Shown here one piece after another: positions 23,667 through 34,514 of a stretch of 64,000 nt of DNA (positions within the stretch are counted from its first letter, which is position 1; every line of letters begins with the position of its first letter). The position numbers were made by a program, and so were the translations under genes. A model generated the notes under the pieces. The model saw only the letters and a list, made by a program, of their open reading frames with translations. It was not told the DNA's origin and did not search any database. Source of the DNA: Hyalella azteca (Eukaryota; Arthropoda; Malacostraca; Amphipoda; Hyalellidae); the NCBI RefSeq assembly GCF_000764305.2, contig NW_025946489.1, positions 1 through 64,000 on the forward strand, written 5' to 3'.

Positions 23667-25924
23667 TGAAGAGGGCCGCAGAACATTAGCTGTATTGTAT
23701 CATAGTGTATTTTCTTACTTCTAGGTCATGCCTCCTAATATCATCTGGTTTTCTCCCTTAGAAGGAGTGGTTTAAATTTTGTTTTGTTATCAATAATGTG
23801 TGTGTTTCTTCTGTGTTTGTTTCAGACATATATCTTAGTTATTGGCTTTACCAATACATGTGTCCAGTATTGCCAGTGAAAAACAGTCTACCTTTAACAT
23901 GCACCAGCATGGTCATGCTTGAACTTGTGCCTATCTGCACCTGATTGTCTATCAATGTCTGCATCCATTGCCTGAATTCCAATTTACCTTGAAGTGATTG
24001 TTAACCCAATCCTGATTGCTAAACTGCCGGTACTCTGGTTCTTCCACATACTCGTTTCCTAAGCAACTTCAACGCTCCTTAAGGGTGAGTTGCAGTGAAC
24101 TGGTGATATGATGCATTAATTTCCTCTCCTACCCATTGTCATGTTTTTAACTAAGTTGCCTACAATTTGGCTTGTGATCTTGGTAAATCTTTGGTTGCTA
24201 ATAAAAAACTTGCTATTACAGTTAGTGAGTGTTTCTTTGCTTTGAGTGTTTACATTTTTGACATTTGCATTACAGCATTAAGTCTTGTGTTATGCTTTGT
24301 GTTCCCTTTTGCTATACTGTATGGAGTAAGTGTCCTGCTTCTTGCTGAAGCTTAATACCTGCTTGATAAATTTAATCTCAATCATAACTTTATTCACTTG
24401 AAGTACACAAGTCCTCTTTATTTGCCATAAAAGGCAATGGACTCAAGATTTGTATTTGTTAATTTGATAGGAGCAGTCGGTGTGGGACCCAGCTGCCAAG
24501 CTGTTGTGGAGATCTGGAGTCCCTGACTGCAAGTTCGTGACCTTCCTCTTCTGAGTACCATCACTTCACTAACCTGAACTCCTTGAAGAGTGCAGTGCTC
24601 ATGCTCCTATATATTGTACCAAATTGTATGATACCCTAATTGACTACATAATTGACCATTCATATCAAGCCAACTCATTAGCCGTTTCTATGCGCTTTTC
24701 ATGGTCTCCTAGTTAGGGTAGATAATTGCATAGTGTTAGGAGCCTATGCATCTTGTTGACTGCATTGATTGGGACCATGACTTGAAAGGGTGCTTGAAAT
24801 AACCTGACTTCACCAGTCCAGAGCCTTACTTTGACTAGATAATGTGAATGTGATTAAAAAATAGTTTAGTTACATTAATGTTAGGTGGAATTTAGGCGGA
24901 ATTAGTTGCTCGGCTGTCCAGGTTGTGCCAGCTGTTTATTCATGCCTCTTTGAACCTTGCTGTTCCTGACGTTCTAGATTGAACTAAACCTGGATGGTTT
25001 CAGACTAAAAGTAGTTTAAGCGTTATCTTGTTTGTTTGCGTTCAAACCAAAACTATGTTCAAATACTTGAAGTCAAGTAGTCTCATACCATTATGACTCG
25101 AGCATTGTAGACTGACATCCTATGCCTAAGTAGGATAGAAGCCAAGCCTTTGTGAATGTTTAGGAACCTTAATTCATGTACCCTGTGCCATTCCCAGTAT
25201 CTTTTTTTGTTCACTACAAAGCATTGTGAGTATCTTGCTGTTTCCCAGTACTCAAGGTTTCTGGTTCTCTGGCGGTGCACCTTCTGGAGTCTCTTGCGGT
25301 CAGTGACATCTCGGTATTCGGGCTACTAGATCGGTCAGTACAAAGAGGTGTGTGCCTGGGGGTGTGTGCCTGTGTATAACTGCAAAGTTGGCCAGAAGTG
25401 ATCTAACAAACTTGTCTTCTGGCTATGCTCCAGGAGTGATCCTGGGACCTGGTAAAGTATCCTGCAGGTGTACTGCTCTATTCTCCGGAAATCAAGCCAA
25501 TACTCACTGTTTTGTTCAAACAGATTTTTCCCGTTGCTCATGTCTAGCAAACCCATGTTGTGCTGCTTACCTGGCTATGATTATCATTCCACGTGTGGTA
25601 GGCTAGGATGCGTTTTGCAAATTTTCCAGTGGTGTAACAGCTTCATAATGTGGTAATAGTAATCTCGAATTCATGTACCATAAATTTGTTACAAGGGTTT
25701 CTCCCCTAGGGTGGCTTAGGTTATATTTTGGAAAATGCACTTTGCTGCCTGCGGATGATCCACTACTGTCATTGTTTAGGTTCTTAGTCTTAAGTATATG
25801 GGTATTTGTATTCACCAGTTTTTCATTGTCCCAAATTCAGTCTAATCATCTTGAGTGGGATAGTCTCATGGGGTGCTCATATCCACATAGGTTTTGTGGA
25901 ACCCCAGTTGATCGAACCGCTACA
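23667..25924. mobile_element. 2,258-bp insertion with TG...CA ends and ATAC target duplication (LTR-like)
   Basis: Flanked by ATAC at 23663-23666 and 25925-25928. It starts TGAAGAGGGC and ends CCGCTACA. Removing it with one ATAC rejoins LINE ORF2 exactly in frame, from ...LLLYS to the ATG-initiated endonuclease piece, so the boundaries are secure. TG...CA ends with a 4-bp duplication fit an LTR retrotransposon insertion, probably a solo LTR, because no gag/pol frame and no internal copy of the ends are visible. Strand is undetermined. Confidence 0.75.
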
Positions 25925-25928
25925 ATAC

Positions 25929-26004
25929 TATACAGCAAGAGCTTTACTTCTGCAAGGCGTGCATACAGACTATTACAATTCAATGTTACAACAGATAGAG
26001 ACAT
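25929..26004 (-). pseudogene. N-terminus of LINE ORF2
   Basis: Starts at ATG 26004 with MSLSVVTLNCNSLYARLAEV, the first strand of the AP-type endonuclease including the conserved Asn. It is cut off by the 2,258-bp insertion and resumes at 23662. The start lies 20 bp after the ORF1 stop at 26025. Confidence 0.8.
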
Positions 26005-26024
26005 CTGATCAAGAGGAATATGAG

Positions 26025-26681
26025 CTATTTTTTACTTCTTTGACGGGTATTTGGTCGACCAATCCTTCCAGTGGAATTTACTGTAGCAGACATCTGTTTA
26101 TCTTTATGTGCCTGCTTCCCAGGTCCCAGAACAGGACTTGGAATTGGAGGAGATGCTGCAGTCTGGGTTTTAACTCTATTTTTCCTTTGGCCATTACGTT
26201 TACTTGGAGAGACTGATTCCTTCTCTCCACTAGCCTCCGCATCCTCTCCAGACACATCCGAATCAGAAACTAGTTTGAAGCTGTCATCCACACTTAGGCA
26301 GCCAATATCTACATCATTAGAGCAGAGTACAATGGGACTGGGAGATGGCACAGATACATTTTGAGCCCTCTCAAAGGTTTCCAGATCAGCAGCAGAGTTT
26401 TGAATAATACTATTTATTGAATTAATTGAAGTGGGGTTTAAAGTAATTCCAAAATGCTTTTGAATGGCATGATTTATAAAAAAAAAGTCTTGGAAGGAGA
26501 TTCCTTGTGCAAAGGGAGAGAAAATAAATCTGTCAAACAACCCACCAGGCACCAGGCTGGAAAGAAATTCAACAGAAGGAGCAAATGCCTTTGGTTCGCC
26601 AGCTGTAACATGAGGAGCTGGGTTGAGGTTAGTAATGCAATTAGATTTGTCCACCAAGGGGCAAGGGCTGACTTGAAACAA
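26025..26681 (-). pseudogene. C-terminal part of LINE ORF1 (gag-like)
   Basis: 218 open codons, Ser/Pro-rich and ending in a basic tail (GRPNTRQRSKK), directly before ORF2. Towards the start it connects to the ORF1 block at 26790-26690, which matches the end of the longer ORF1 copy at 28437-28535. No enzymatic motif; gag-like ORF1 products bind the element RNA. Confidence 0.7.
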
Positions 26682-26814
26682 CTTGGCTACACAATAAAGA
26701 TGAGGGTCTCTGAATCAGTGAACTGGACTATTCAATTAATGGTGGACATCAGCTGACACTTGCACATTATGTTTTCCCGAAAATTTCTGCCAATGTCTCC
26801 CCTATGGCCTATAC

Positions 26815-27007
26815 CATAGTGGCAAAGCAGAGAGTTTTTTTTAGACTCTCCTTCAAGTTCAATTTCAAGTCCTATAAGTAGACCAAAAAAGTATCATGGA
26901 TACCAGCATCATCATACATAAGATATTGGCTTTAATGGCTTAAATCTTGGGTAAATGAGAAAATTAAAAATGAACTGATTCTAAAAAATCACTGGTTTGC
27001 CACTATG
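26815..27007. mobile_element. MITE with CATAGTGGCAAA ends, copy 2
   Basis: 193 bp with perfect 12-bp ends, CATAGTGGCAAA and TTTGCCACTATG. No coding. Last about 110 bp identical to copy 3, first 80 bp with several differences. Confidence 0.8.
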
Positions 27008-27061
27008 AAAAAAAAAAACACCCTTTTTTTTGGATGTAGTTAATCTGCAATAATACCGTAC
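27008..27061. repeat. Inverted terminal block, partner of 28063-28119
   Basis: CACCC, a T run, then GGATGTAGTTAATCTGCAAT. The exact inverse occurs at about 28070-28119. Together they look like the two ends of one DNA element that interrupted ORF1 at a GGTAC/ACACATTAT site, but the interior is not between them. Confidence 0.6.
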
Positions 27062-27707
27062 ACTGTTACACACATTATATTTTCTTGCTTGTCGTGCACA
27101 TCCAGCCTCCAGGGGCTCTATCACACTAAGAAGTTAGCTTTATGTGATGATCCATCACAGTTCAACAGTTGGCACTTGGCAGTTGGCACATTTTGGCTGT
27201 TTGCTTGTACATTCTCTATAGTGATGTTCTCCACTCTCCAGCACATACAAGACAAGGGATGCACGGGATTGGGCCATTGTCACTCTTACACAATAAGAAT
27301 AAGGGGGTAAGGGCCATTGTCACTCTTACTGGTACATCCATCAGCTGACTGGCCATACCGTTGACAACTCGACAGCGGTAGCATTGCAGTGGAGGAAAGG
27401 AATATAGGCGGACAGAGTATCCAATTTTCATGTTATTGGGTAACTCTCTGCCCTCAAAAACCACCCTTATTGAGGTTGATGGCACACGCTTACCTTCCAC
27501 GCTTCCAGGTTCTTGTACACTTAGCAGTTAGCACGGCAATGGTGGTCTGACTGGTCTCCGACAGGCGTCCCCTACGAACTAAATGCATGAGGCGCCAGCC
27601 GCGCCACAGAGGCGGAGCCATTTGCCTTCTTCTTCTTCTTTTCGGGGTGTCTACACTGGGTAGACTTAAAGCCACAGGTCGACCTTGAGGACGGCCGTTG
27701 GGCCTGG

Positions 27708-27898
27708 CATAGTGGCAAAGCAGAGAGTTTTTTAGACTCTCCCTCAAGTTCATTTTTGAGTCCTATAAGTAGACCAGAAAAGTATCATGGATACCAGCAT
27801 CATCATACATAAGATATTGGCTTTAATGGCTTAAATCTTGGGTAAATGAGAAAATTAAAAATGAACTGATTCTAAAAAATCACTGGTTTGCCACTATG
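27708..27898. mobile_element. MITE with CATAGTGGCAAA ends, copy 3
   Basis: 191 bp, same ends and orientation as copy 2. Its right flank CCCTATAC resembles the left flank GCCTATAC of copy 2 (7 of 8), as if one insertion with an 8-bp target duplication, hAT-like, had been split between the two copies. Confidence 0.8.
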
Positions 27899-28062
27899 CC
27901 CTATACCTTTCTGAATTTGTTGGCAAACCTGCATATGTATTTTACAAGTTAGGCTAGTCACATGGCTAGGCATACCACGTAACCACATTAGCTACCACCC
28001 GGCACCCTGGGATTGTCGGTGCATCATGTCACTTCTGCGGCTGCCACGTGTAAAATTGGTAC

Positions 28063-28119
28063 ACTGGGTATTATTGCAGATTAACTACATCCAAAAAAAA
28101 GGGTGTTTTTTTTTTTTAA
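28063..28119. repeat. Inverted terminal block, partner of 27008-27061
   Basis: Contains ATTGCAGATTAACTACATCC followed by an A run, GGGTG and a T run: the reverse complement of the block at 27008. It follows the ORF1 piece that ends ...AATTGGTAC. Confidence 0.6.
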
Positions 28120-28158
28120 TTATATGTTTTTTGGGGTGTAGATTACGAATCTGAAATC

Positions 28159-28196
28159 CTGTCTCTTATACACATCTAGATGTGTATAAGAGACAG
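28159..28196. other. Nextera mate-pair junction adapter (assembly artefact)
   Basis: The 19-bp Tn5 mosaic end CTGTCTCTTATACACATCT is followed immediately by its exact reverse complement. Two head-to-head mosaic ends are the circularisation junction of Nextera mate-pair libraries. It is sequencing-library DNA, not part of the genome, so bases on either side need not be neighbours. Confidence 0.97.
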
Positions 28197-28436
28197 GTCT
28201 TACCCCATGCCCGGTCCCATCTTACCCCAGTGGGGTAAGATGGGACCAGCTCACTTTTTTTAATCTGTACAGAAAACTATGTTGTATGCAGAAAGTCTGA
28301 GTTGTAGCTTAGAAGCCCATTGAGTAACTACACCTTGTGATAGGTTTACGGTTTTTTATTTATTCATGGTATAGATGCTACATGCTTGTTAGAGATTTCG
28401 GTCCTGTCTTACCCCATCTGACTATATATAGAATAA

Positions 28437-29375
28437 AGATGAGGGTCTCTGAACTGGACTATTCAATTGATGGTGGAAATCAGCTGTCACTCGCACATTA
28501 TGTTTTCCTGAAAATTTCTGCAAATGTCTCCCCTCAAACCTTTCTGAATTTGTTGGCCAACCAGCACATGTATTTTCCAAGTTAGTCACATGGCTAGGCG
28601 TTCCACCCTGGGGCTGGGAGGGACAGTGCATCATGTCACTTCTGCGGCCACCACATATAGAATTGGTACTCACATTATATGTTCTTGCTTGTCGTGCACG
28701 TCCAGGGGCCCTTTCACACTCTGGGAAGTTAGCTTTATGTGATCCACCACAGTTGGCACATTTTGGCTGCTTGCTTGTACATTCTCTATAGTGATGTTCT
28801 CCAGCACATACTAGACATCTCCTCTTACTGGTACATCCATCAGCTGAGTGGCCATACCGTTGACAGCGGTAGCATTGCAGTGGGGGAAAGGAATATGGGC
28901 GGACAGAGTAGGCAGAGTACCCAATTTTCATTTTATTGGGTAACTCTCTGCCCTCAAAAACCACCCTTATTGAGGTTGATGGCACACGCTTACCTTCCAG
29001 GTTCTTATTTAGTCTTTCCATTTTCACAAATTTGCTTGGGCCATCCACTCGAACTCTTTTCTCCATAGCAGTTATGTCAGCATCAATATCAACAGGAGTG
29101 ATGACTCCATAGCAGTACTTCCCTTGATTAGGTTGGGAGCACCTAACCGACCATGGACCAAGCTGAGTCATTTGCAAAAGAAAGGCAATATCGTCTTCAC
29201 TGTTGTCCAATAGCTGGACAGCAATCAATCCTTTTCTGCGGTTCACTCGTACATCTTCTACACGCATGGTTGAAAATGGTGGTGCTTCCATTACTGAGCA
29301 GAGCTGCTCTGGTGAGTTCAACATGCGTTTAGAGCTATCGTCTGCTGGGCGGATGAGGACCACCCGGGAATCCAC
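28437..29375 (-). pseudogene. LINE ORF1 (gag-like) with three CCHC zinc knuckles
   Basis: About 310 open codons. Three knuckles follow one another: CYRCQRYGHSADGC, CLVCAGEHHYREC and CANCGGSHKANFPEC. Upstream is an RRM-like region (IAVQLLDNSEDDIAFLLQMT) as in I-group ORF1 proteins. The 5' end is cut near 29390 where the opposite-strand jockey-type LINE begins. At the other end, match to the LINE stops at about 28425, beside a GGGGTAAGA-type DNA element end flanked by TA (28423-28424). Confidence 0.8.
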
Positions 29376-29390
29376 AGCCGAACATCAGTT

Positions 29391-31147
29391 TCGTAAAATT
29401 TTAATCAGCGCAAGCAACCGTAACATTCTTTCAGGCCGTCACATTTGTTCCAAGCCGGGCCTTTCCAAAGACATCATCAACCTCACCCGACAGCGAGACA
29501 TCCTCCGTGCCGCCGACCCCACTTCCGACGATGTAGCAGCCCTCACTGCCCGTATCCACCAGCTCACCAACGACAACAAAAAAGCCCGCTGGAAACAATA
29601 CCTCTCTACCTTTAACCGCCACACCAACGTAAACCGCCTCTGGTCAACAATGAAGGCCCTGGCCGGCAAACCTAAAAACTACCCCAATATCGCCATCAAC
29701 TTCAATGAGAGGCCCATCAATAACACCAAAAAGCTTGCTGATCGCTTCAACAGTCTCTTCACGGCTGTCACTCAACACAGGTCTAATAAACTCAATAGAA
29801 TCACAACCCGGAAGTCAAAGAACATCGACCTATCGGACAGTCCCGCCTTCTCATCGGCACAAGTGGCCAACGCAATCAAACAATCCCGTCCCTCCATGGC
29901 TACTGGGCCAGACAAACTAACCATCTTTCACCTCAAATATCTTGGACCACTCGGAATTGCTTACTTGACACGCCTTTTCAATGAGTCCCTACGCACATGC
30001 CGAATTCCCGACATTTACAAATCCGCCAAAGTCATACCGCTGCTCAAACCCGGCAAACCGGACAACGACGCTAAATCCTACCGACCAATTTCCCTGCTTT
30101 GCCCCGCCATCAAAGTACTAGAAAGATGTTTGCTACCCATTATCACCCAACACCTGCCCCTAGCCGATCACCAACATGGATTCCGGCCCGGACATTCGAC
30201 CACGTCTGCACTCACTCTTCTCACTACAGACATCATCTACGGTCTAAACCAAAAGAGGCCCGCCCACCGAACCATCATTGCCGCACTGGACCTCACTAAG
30301 GCCTTCAACACCGTCAACCACCGGATACTGATCGAAGACCTTCTTGCCTCCCCACTACCCGGATCTATCACCCGCTGGATCTCCAACTACCTACACGGCC
30401 GTTCTGCCTCAACGGAATTCCGGCATCAAAACTCTAAACACCGATTAATCCACACAGGTGTTCCACAGGGCTCTGTCCTGTCTCCTGCCCTCTTCAATTA
30501 CTATGTCTCCAAGGCACCCCAACCGCCACCCAACATCAAGATTATCTCCTACGCTGACGATTTCACAATCTACAGCACTGGTCCCGACGCCGACATTCTC
30601 ACTCAGCAACTCAACGACTACCTCCCCCAACTCTGCAACTTTTTCACTATCCGCAACCTGGAAATTTCTGCCAGCAAATCAACAGTCACCCTCATTACAC
30701 CGCACACGGCCCAGTACAATCACCACCCCCAAGTCAAGATCAACAATCAACTACTTCCGCTAGAACACAACCCAAAAATCCTTGGCTTAACCTTCGACAC
30801 CATGCTCACCTTTACCGCCCACCACAGAACTACGGCAGCAAGAGCCTCAAAACGCAACAACATACTGAAAGCACTCTCAGGCACTTCCTTTGGACAAGAC
30901 AAGGAAACCCTACTATAAACATACAAAGCCATCGGACGCCCAATAATTGAGTACGCCAGCCCAGCTTGGTCTCCTGTCACCTCTCCTACCAACATCACCC
31001 ACCTCCAAACAGTTCAAAATTCTGCTCTGAGAACCATAACCGGTTGCCACAACACAACTGCCGAACAACATCTTCACTCCGAATGTCAAATGCTCACTGT
31101 TCAACAGCATACGGACCTCCTCTCAGCCCAGTACCTTCTGCAGTTAC
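29391..31147 (+). pseudogene. Jockey-type LINE ORF2 fragment (reverse transcriptase)
   Basis: An open frame to TAA 30916-30918, then still in frame to 31147. RT motifs: PDIYKSAKVIPLLKPGK, SYRPISLLCPAIKVLE, QHGFRPGHSTTSAL, AALDLTKAFNTVNHRIL (catalytic Asp), HTGVPQGSVLSPALF and ISYADDFTIYSTG, then the thumb (NPKILGLTFD, IIEYASPAW). No endonuclease, so it is 5'-truncated. A single in-frame stop plus clean motifs suggests a young insertion. The coding strand is strikingly C-rich and GC-richer than its surroundings. The open frame's first 60 codons are antisense to the gag gene next door and not part of it. Confidence 0.88.
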
Positions 31148-33338
31148 GTAATTTAGCGAAGCTGTAGAAGTCGCTCGTCGAAGGACGATAGATTTTGGAA
31201 CAGAACTATGCTTTCTGAAACCTAACCCCAATGCTGTGAGCTAAAAGTGACGGTCTGGACTCTGGAGGTGCACGGCAGGATGCACACAGTTCCACTGGCG
31301 ACCTGGGCTGGTTGGTCACAGTCCGTTGTCCGCAATTTACAATTCGAGCTAAAGTCAGGGTATGAAGTGATGATTCGATGCAACGTTCAGTGGTGCATAA
31401 CCATTACTCTCTGGGCTATTCGCTTCAGAATATGGTGGCGTAAAGCTCCTAATATTTAAAGCAAGATGATGTCACGGGCTGGTTACCGACGGTTGGCTTA
31501 ATCCGCGGCTGATTGATGGTCATCCGGAAATATGCTAGGCATTCCTTCCAAGGCTGATTGGTGCACAAATTTGATGGTGCACGGCTGCGCACCCGACCAC
31601 ATCACATGTAGCTTTCAACTCCGTTCCAGAGGGAAGGAAAAATAATCATCTGCAGAAAAAACGTACAAATGGAGAATGGATACCGCATGAACCGTTTTGG
31701 TCATCGGGAATCGAGATTGGCTCCTCCGTTCAACCTAAAAATTCCATCATTCAGCGTCAGCGGTCTGAGCGATCAAATCAGAGGTAGGGATCAGTAGAGT
31801 CATGGTTGAACTATATAAAATATGTCCGACCCACGAGAAGTTCCGCCTCTCAGTTCAATTTTCTTGTTACGTCATGTAGATTGAGAAACGTAAACAAATC
31901 CGTCATTCCCATGACGAATTGGTTGAATGGATTGATCGCATTTCGGTGATTGGTTAATGCCTGCGACGTCACTGAGATCACTGACGTCACAGGCGAACAA
32001 CGATGAACGAACTACATCCGCAAAAATGGGCTTCTGATGGGTCAACCTTATACTAGTTCAACCATGTGTAGTGCTGTTAGGTAATAGTTACATATGTTAT
32101 TTCTAGAAAATGTGTTGCACACATGCTGAATTGTGGAAAAAGCAACACCAGATGAGATGGGGCCAAAAGATCACGGTGCGTGTGTCAGGAAAGCGATCTG
32201 ACACCAGGCCAGATGTAAAGTCGAGAGTGGCAGGACTGCGAGATGCACCTGGGCCAGAAGTCACAACGAAAGTGACATGACTGAGAGGTATATCAAGCCA
32301 AAAAGGCATAAATTGCGGCTACAGTCGAAGACGGCCTTGCCAATGTGTCCGTTCAGCGAAAACGTCCACCCTAAAAACGACAGACAAGTGATCTCTGTTG
32401 GACAGGGGCGCAGCCGTAGGCCACAAATTTTACTCTTTAATAAACCTTGGAGCCAACGCCTAGCTTCACCATGCATTAACTTTACTCAGCCTCAGAACTA
32501 GAAACCGCAGACTACGCTTGAACTCTGTAATCCAGGCAAGCGACACTCTGCCGAAAGATAATAGCGCCGTAGGTGTCCCAGCGTTGCCAGATGGTATATT
32601 TCTATACCACATTTCGCAAATCTGGTATTTTCAGAAGGTGCCTGGTATAAATATTTTAGATCTGGTATATTTGCCTAAATCGGGTATTCTTCTGGTATTT
32701 TCTGACTTGCTGCAAATTTACTGCATTAAGTTCCACCTCTGAAGTTTGAACTTCCTCCAGCGTTGGCGTGGATTATATAGATTACCTTCAGAGCGGCGCG
32801 ACTAGAGGTTTACCGCCATTTTTTGGAACCGCAAGTTTACCGCTTGATGAAATAACCCCAACTGTTAACAAATAACATAAGTGATTAGTGCAATATAAGT
32901 ACGAGAGTGATGATCATTGATTGATTACTGATCAGTGATGATATGACCTAGGACGTGTGAGGTTGTGTAACTGATCTCTGCGACGCAAGCTACACTATTT
33001 TTGTTTGGTGGTTTTGAATTCTAGAGTGCCACTTGAATCCTAGGGTGCCATTCAATATTTCATTGATCTTCAAATGATCTTCAATGTTTATCTTCATTGA
33101 TTCTTCATCCATTCATAGAACTGGCTGCCTACTGCATCATCTGTCTACTATGACCTGTCTCCAATGCAGTCGTGGAGCGAGTGTTTTCACAAGTCACCTA
33201 TCTGAAAAACAGACAACGAAATAAAATTTCAACTAAGGTACTGAAGTCAGTTATTCGGACCAAGAGCTATCTGCTCAACCGCAACAAGTGATCACACCCG
33301 GAATGTTGGAGAAAGGCAATATGCAAGCATGTACGAAA
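31148..33338. other. Intergenic stretch, shared dispersed blocks only
   Basis: No gene seen. 31170-31230 matches 34925-34985 (CGAAGGACGATA(G/A)ATTTTGG and following), and 32350-32400 resembles 44890-44935. A TCTGGTAT(A/T)TT motif recurs at least five times in 32590-32705. Confidence 0.5.
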
Positions 33339-33865
33339 ATAATATACGTTTAAAAATTACTTTTTAAAGACAAACCTTCCAAAGAATCCAGTACCTCCAA
33401 TCTTACAGATGTACAATGAATTTCTCATCTAATTTTCGAAAATTAAAAAAATTTACTTTTCAATTTTTTTAATATATATATAAATTTTTAATATATAAAT
33501 TTTTTCATAATTATTTATTCTGTTAATTGATTCATGCATTGCAAATGACTTCACGTGAGTGTGCAAAATTTCAGATCAATTAGACAGGTAAAAGTGTGTC
33601 AAATATCAGTTATAAGATTTGTAGCTGACAAAATTATTTTTTCAATTTTTTTAATATTGAAAAAAAAAATTTAATTTTTAAAATCATTTATTTTGACATT
33701 TGATTCATGCATTGTCTCCAATTTTACACAAGTGTGCAAAATTTCAGATCGATAGGATAAGTAGAAGTGTATTAAATTTCGATTACAAGATTTGTAGCAG
33801 ACAGACAGACAGACAAACAAACAGACAAGAAGTGAAGTTAAAGAGAAGTGTTGTAATAAGCAAAA
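33339..33865. repeat. Two more units of the 180-bp repeat with its leader
   Basis: 33339-33440 matches 8150-8240. The units at about 33490-33660 and 33680-33865 match the cluster at 8.2-9.4 kb, and the second ends in a (GACA)n/(AACA)n run at 33801-33830 followed by AAGAGAAGTGTTGTAA. Confidence 0.7.
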
Positions 33866-34514
33866 GGAATAGACCTGTTTCCGTGGCTTGCTCATGTTGA
33901 CCGAAGGAAAAGAAGTGCCACACTGTGATAAGAAAGGAAAAAGTGTCAATGTAATCAAACGCAGGAAAAGAAAAGTGTCAAAATGTTCCAAACAGAGGGG
34001 AAAAATATAACGTGTTCAATTTGGCTAATTATCGTCAAGCCAGATAAATGCACAGTACATATATTTTTTTCTTTTACTAACCAACGTTTCTGACGAATAA
34101 TTTCATTAAATTTGGAGGTAATCGTTTGAACTTTGAATACATAACCTATTCACGCTGTCCCGGTTCACAACCTTCTTGCAGCCAATGACTGGCTCCACCA
34201 GCACACTTGGACCGCCATTCTAACTTCTTGCAGCCAATGAGGTTAGGTTAGGTCCGCTCAGGTTTGTTTTGGGTGGAGATAGGTTGCAGCTCGTATAGGT
34301 TAGGCCTGAAGAGGTTAGGCCAGAGGAGTTTTTGGCAGATGCAGTATGGCCATATTTACCTTTGGCAAGCTTATTTTGTGGCTGTGGACATCCGGCGCCA
34401 TGGCTTTGAGCACTTGATTTCATAGGCCGTTATGCACTCTAGCGTTCTTACCAGGGGAAAGGAAAAGGAACTAAGTGTGAAGTTTGGCAAAGCTGGCCTC
34501 CGGCATGCGGCCCT

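Larger units (their letters stand above)
20413..27510 (-). mobile_element. I-group LINE, nearly full coding length but broken
   Basis: In order on the minus strand: ORF1 with CCHC knuckles (27.5-26.0 kb, scrambled upstream), a 20-bp gap, then ORF2 from ATG 26004 with endonuclease, RT and RNase H to the stop at 20413. Breaks: a 2,258-bp insertion at 23667-25924, nonsense codons at 22918, 21976 and 21583, and a deletion in the RT core. Apart from the deletion and insertion, ORF2 stays in one frame throughout, so the copy is fairly young. RNase H after RT and gag-like CCHC ORF1 fit the I group (I/Nimb and relatives). Confidence 0.85.
26690..28062 (-). pseudogene. Scrambled copy of LINE ORF1 with CCHC knuckles
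   Basis: Pieces of ORF1 match the copy at 28437-29375 but in permuted order: 26690-26795, 27062-27510 and 27898-28062. The middle piece keeps EGKRVPSTSIRVVFEGREL and parts of the zinc knuckles. It carries several small local duplications relative to the other copy, for example around 27135-27185 and 27255-27325. Two MITE copies and one pair of inverted ends lie between the pieces. Confidence 0.7.

Noticed and set aside
32590..32705. Recurrent TCTGGTATATT/TCTGGTATTTT motif, considered as a microsatellite or binding-site array
   Set aside because: Irregular spacing and short length; not enough to call a functional array.
34238..34252. GGTTAGGTTAGG, like arthropod telomere repeats
   Set aside because: Only about two units, in ordinary intergenic DNA; not a telomeric array.
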